A stretch of 64,000 bases of DNA from Candidatus Peribacteria bacterium (GTDB lineage: Bacteria > Patescibacteria > JAEDAM01 > Absconditabacterales > Absconditicoccaceae), in contig JAISKI010000004.1 of assembly GCA_031261265.1 (NCBI GenBank), forward strand, positions 20,587-84,586, written 5' to 3'. The notes beneath the pieces are model-generated. The model was not told the origin of the DNA. It made no database searches and saw nothing but the letters and a program-made list of their open reading frames with translations. Made by a program: the position numbers and the translations under genes. The first letter of the stretch is position 1; each line of letters starts with the position of its first letter. This document shows, one piece after another, positions 60,744-64,000 of this stretch.

Positions 60744-61754
60744 ATGAATCGAAAACCTTTTCTCCCCAGTACGCAAGCTGATATCCGAAAAATTCTCGGA
60801 GTCTGTGCTATTGTTTTCTTGGCTCTTATCTCAAGAGAGGGTTTTATGGGAGGTGAAAAAACAGAAGAAAAAGTCGTGCAAATTGACTATCTCTCTACCG
60901 AATACGCCACCGAACTTCCTGAGGAATTTATCGAGCCTCCCTTCATAGACACGGATACTGCATTGGAGGAGCTTGCCCCAGAGATTCTTCAGATTTTAGA
61001 AGAGTTAGATCAAGAATCAGCTACTTCTACAGAGGAGGAACAACACGAGGCGGCTAATACTTTTGCTCAGCTCTGTGCTACTTATTCCTCCCTCTGTGAA
61101 AAAACCGTCTTTAATGGGACCTACAAAAATCGAGAGAAAGCAGATTATTTTGATCAAATCGCCACGATCGTCACGGATATGGAAAGAATCACAAAAAAGG
61201 GGAAAACTCTGACAGAGGTCTTTTCTCAAATTCTCATCAATCAAACTAAAGGAAATAGAAGAGGAAGTTCCTCTCGGAGCAAATTAACCATGAATTTGGG
61301 AGGTATGAAATATGATGACGAGTTTCGACAAGTCTTCACCCACGAAGTCGGACATATTCTGGATTTAGGAGCTTTGCAAGGAAAAAACAACACCAAAAGC
61401 ACCCTCTTCACAGAATTTGGAAAAAAAGCTTTTGCTTTAGATGATCCTTCTCTTGAATATTACCATTACTCCCGACAGTCAGAAACTATCAGAAAAAGCT
61501 GAGTCAACAAAACAGATTTTTGTAGCTGATATGGGATGACGGACCCTTTCGAAGATTTTGCAGAGTGTCACAATCTCTATCTCAATCATCATAATCTTTT
61601 CACAAAATTAGCAAAAGATAACGAGGTCCTCAAGACAAAATTCAATTATTTCGCGAACCTCTATGGCGGAGAATATTTTTCTGATTCAACTCGTTCACCA
61701 GAGGGGATTCAGCTTTCTTGGAGGGCTTGGGATACTACGAGAATCCAAGAGTAA
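60744..61754 (+). CDS. Secreted zinc metallopeptidase
   Basis: 336 residues, two TGA-coded Gly (KSGVNKTDFCSGYG). N-terminal membrane anchor/signal (ILGVCAIVFLALISREG), an acidic linker, and a catalytic domain with QVFTHEVGHILDLGAL (HExxH plus distal residues) and, ~75 residues on, DPFEDFAECHNLYL, which probably provides the third ligand. It shares this layout with the 11482-12669 protein. It lies between murB and murG, but a role in wall metabolism is only suggested by position. Confidence 0.7.
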
Positions 61755-61844
61755 TATTCTTGTTCCTCCTCCTTATTTCTACTTCCTCTTGCAAACTTTT
61801 CTCAAATTCCCACAATAGACACCACTTTAGTATCATCTAATCAG

Positions 61845-62945
61845 ATGCCCACAAAGCACAAGAAAATTATTGCGATGGCAGGAGGAGGTACGGGCGGGCA
61901 TGTGATGCCGATTCGTTCCCTTTTGGAAACGCTTTTCAAAACGCCCGATTATGCTTCGCAGGTCGAAAAGGTGTATCGATTTTGATCCTCTCATTCCCTC
62001 GAGCAGGAAGTTGCAAGCTCCTTTTCTAAAGAGATTCTTAACTTTCAACCTATTTCTTCCTGAAAATTCCGCCGTGAACACTCTTTTTCTGCCTTTCTCA
62101 AAAATGCCAAAGATCTCTTTCTTTTTGCTTTCTGATTTTTCCAATCTTTGCGATACCTTCAAAAATACCATATTGATGCCGTCTTTTGTAAAGGAGGATA
62201 TGTTGCTCTCCCTGTTGTCTTCGCTGCTCGCTTTCTTCGTATTAAACTCGTTGTCCATGAATCAGATGTGCATCCAGGACTCGTTAATCGTATTGCCTCC
62301 CGTTATGCTTCAGCTGTTTTTACAGGGTTTGATAAGGTACTCCCAAATGCGATCACTGTTGGACAGATTTTAAGTGATGATATTGTACCTGCTGAGATTG
62401 CTTCGTCCACTTCGTTCCCTCGCAATGACGACTTACCCGTCGTCTTCATCATGTGAGGATCTCAAGGTTCTCGTGTCCTCTACGAAACCTTTGCCGAGCT
62501 TCTTCATTCCAATCCGCTTATTGCATCCAGCTTCAATTTTTTTATCTCGCTTTGAAAACTCAACGAGAATCTCAAGCCACTTTTCAATCATAAAAAGGTG
62601 CAGACGTTCGATTTTCTGACCCAAAAAGAAATGGGAGAAATCTATGCAAAATCTGATCTCTGCCTCGCTCGCTGAGGCACCACTTCCCTCGCCGAACAAA
62701 AACTTTTCAATATCAAATCTCTTATCGTCCCTATTCCACGGACTCATGACCAATTAGACAATGGAAAGCGGTTCGTGGAGCACTATCAGGATATTCTGTT
62801 AGATCAGACATCTCCTACTTTTTTATGAGATATGGAACAGACATTTTTATCATTGACACAGTATCACAAGCCTCCCTTGGATAAGGATATTTTTACTGAA
62901 ATTCAACAGGCAAAAAAGCTGATTTGGGAGGAGATACTCCTCTAA
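61845..62945 (+). CDS. murG: UDP-GlcNAc:lipid I transferase MurG
   Basis: 366 residues, assembled across seven TGAs. N-terminal AMAGGGTGGHVMPIRSLLE (lipid/phosphate loop), HIDAVFCKGGYVALPVVFAARF, and VVHESDVHPGLVNRIAS. C-terminal donor site: FIMGGSQGSR with the first Gly as TGA, LCLARGGTTSLAEQK (TGA Gly), and PIPRTHDQLDNGK. It adds GlcNAc to make lipid II at the membrane. An extra peptide (ASSTSFPRNDD, 62400-62435) comes from a dispersed repeat sharing tcgcaatgac with rpsE. In the standard code only fragments would be visible. Confidence 0.92.
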
Positions 62946-63155
62946 AAATCTCTCTCTTACTCCTATCCACTTGACCCATCAAGGGGATTTTTCTTTTGTT
63001 TGTTTTTTCTCTATTTTTCAACAAAGTCCCCATTTTTTCCAAAAATCCCCTCTTCTACCTAGCATAAAAAAAGTATAAAAAAGTCTTGAAATCTGATAGC
63101 AAATCATTATCTTATACCCTGCAACGTTGACGGAAACGTGAACGCTAGCTGATGA

Positions 63156-63167
63156 TGTTCCTTAACA
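63156..63167 (+). promoter_or_regulatory. boxA-like sequence before 23S rRNA
   Basis: tgttccttaaca, ~35 bp before the mature 23S start, resembles rRNA antitermination boxA. Upstream, TTGAAA (63086-63091) with TATCTT (63108-63113) is a weak promoter candidate; TATAAT at 63172-63177 lacks a clear -35. Confidence 0.4.
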
Positions 63168-63200
63168 ATAGTATAATATATTACATAGTTTTCAAAAGAA

Positions 63201-64000
<800 letters not shown>

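Overview
The window is AT-rich bacterial DNA in which TGA is read as glycine (genetic code 25). In nearly every recognisable gene the frame continues through TGA exactly where the family needs glycine: the LepA ERGITIK motif, the MnmA PP-loop leader, methyltransferase motif I, SmpB, MurG, and HicA GSH. A tRNA with anticodon UCA and glycine identity elements (U73, C35, G1-C72, C2-G71) lies at 39368-39441. This points to Absconditabacteria (SR1) or Gracilibacteria within the CPR/Patescibacteria. Many genes have to be assembled across several in-frame TGAs.

Layout. 1-7.1 kb: a CoaE-HD fusion, a Bro-N/methyltransferase module bracketed by a 21-bp direct repeat, a LepA fragment, mnmA and dnaG. 7.2-17.5 kb: a hicBA toxin-antitoxin pair, an SLH-like surface protein, a DUF1016-type nuclease, a zinc metallopeptidase, and a 1503-residue secreted protein with calcium-binding and cysteine-rich repeats. 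17.5-26 kb: lipoproteins and small proteins, a MacA/MacB-like export pair, and smpB. 26-33 kb: a PrsW-like protease, a ferredoxin, a Nudix hydrolase, and a trimmed spc ribosomal operon (rplX-rplE-rpsN-rpsH-rplF-rplR-rpsE). 33-39 kb: hflK-hflC, an acyltransferase, and two related signal-peptide membrane proteins. 39.3-40.5 kb: tRNA-Gly(UCA), tRNA-Tyr, tRNA-Ala embedded in tRNA-derived repeats, and a GIY-YIG gene. 40.5-56 kb: membrane proteins, a prepilin, a Wzy-like polymerase, a methyltransferase, and two giant proteins (1895 and 1663 residues). 56-59.5 kb: rpsL, rpsG, two small basic proteins, rplS, rplY, rpmB, and a disrupted tRNA-Asn/tRNA-Lys/GIY-YIG cluster. 59.6-64 kb: murB, a second metallopeptidase, murG, and the 5' part of a 23S rRNA with no 16S in front of it.

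The most unusual feature is a set of genes that look written in the standard code. They have no TGA glycine codons, mostly strong sigma70-type promoters with 'aaataaaaaa' leaders, and four of them end in TGA. These four include two ATGA stop/start overlaps (18619/19074 and hflK/hflC) and one TGA inside the gene's own terminator hairpin (25237). They are interleaved with recoded genes at several loci. Either they were acquired horizontally and have not been adapted, or UGA can still terminate in some contexts. Short palindromic repeats also recur between genes and inside coding sequences (mnmA, dnaG, and probably rpsE and murG).

All calls come from reading the sequence; no database search was run.
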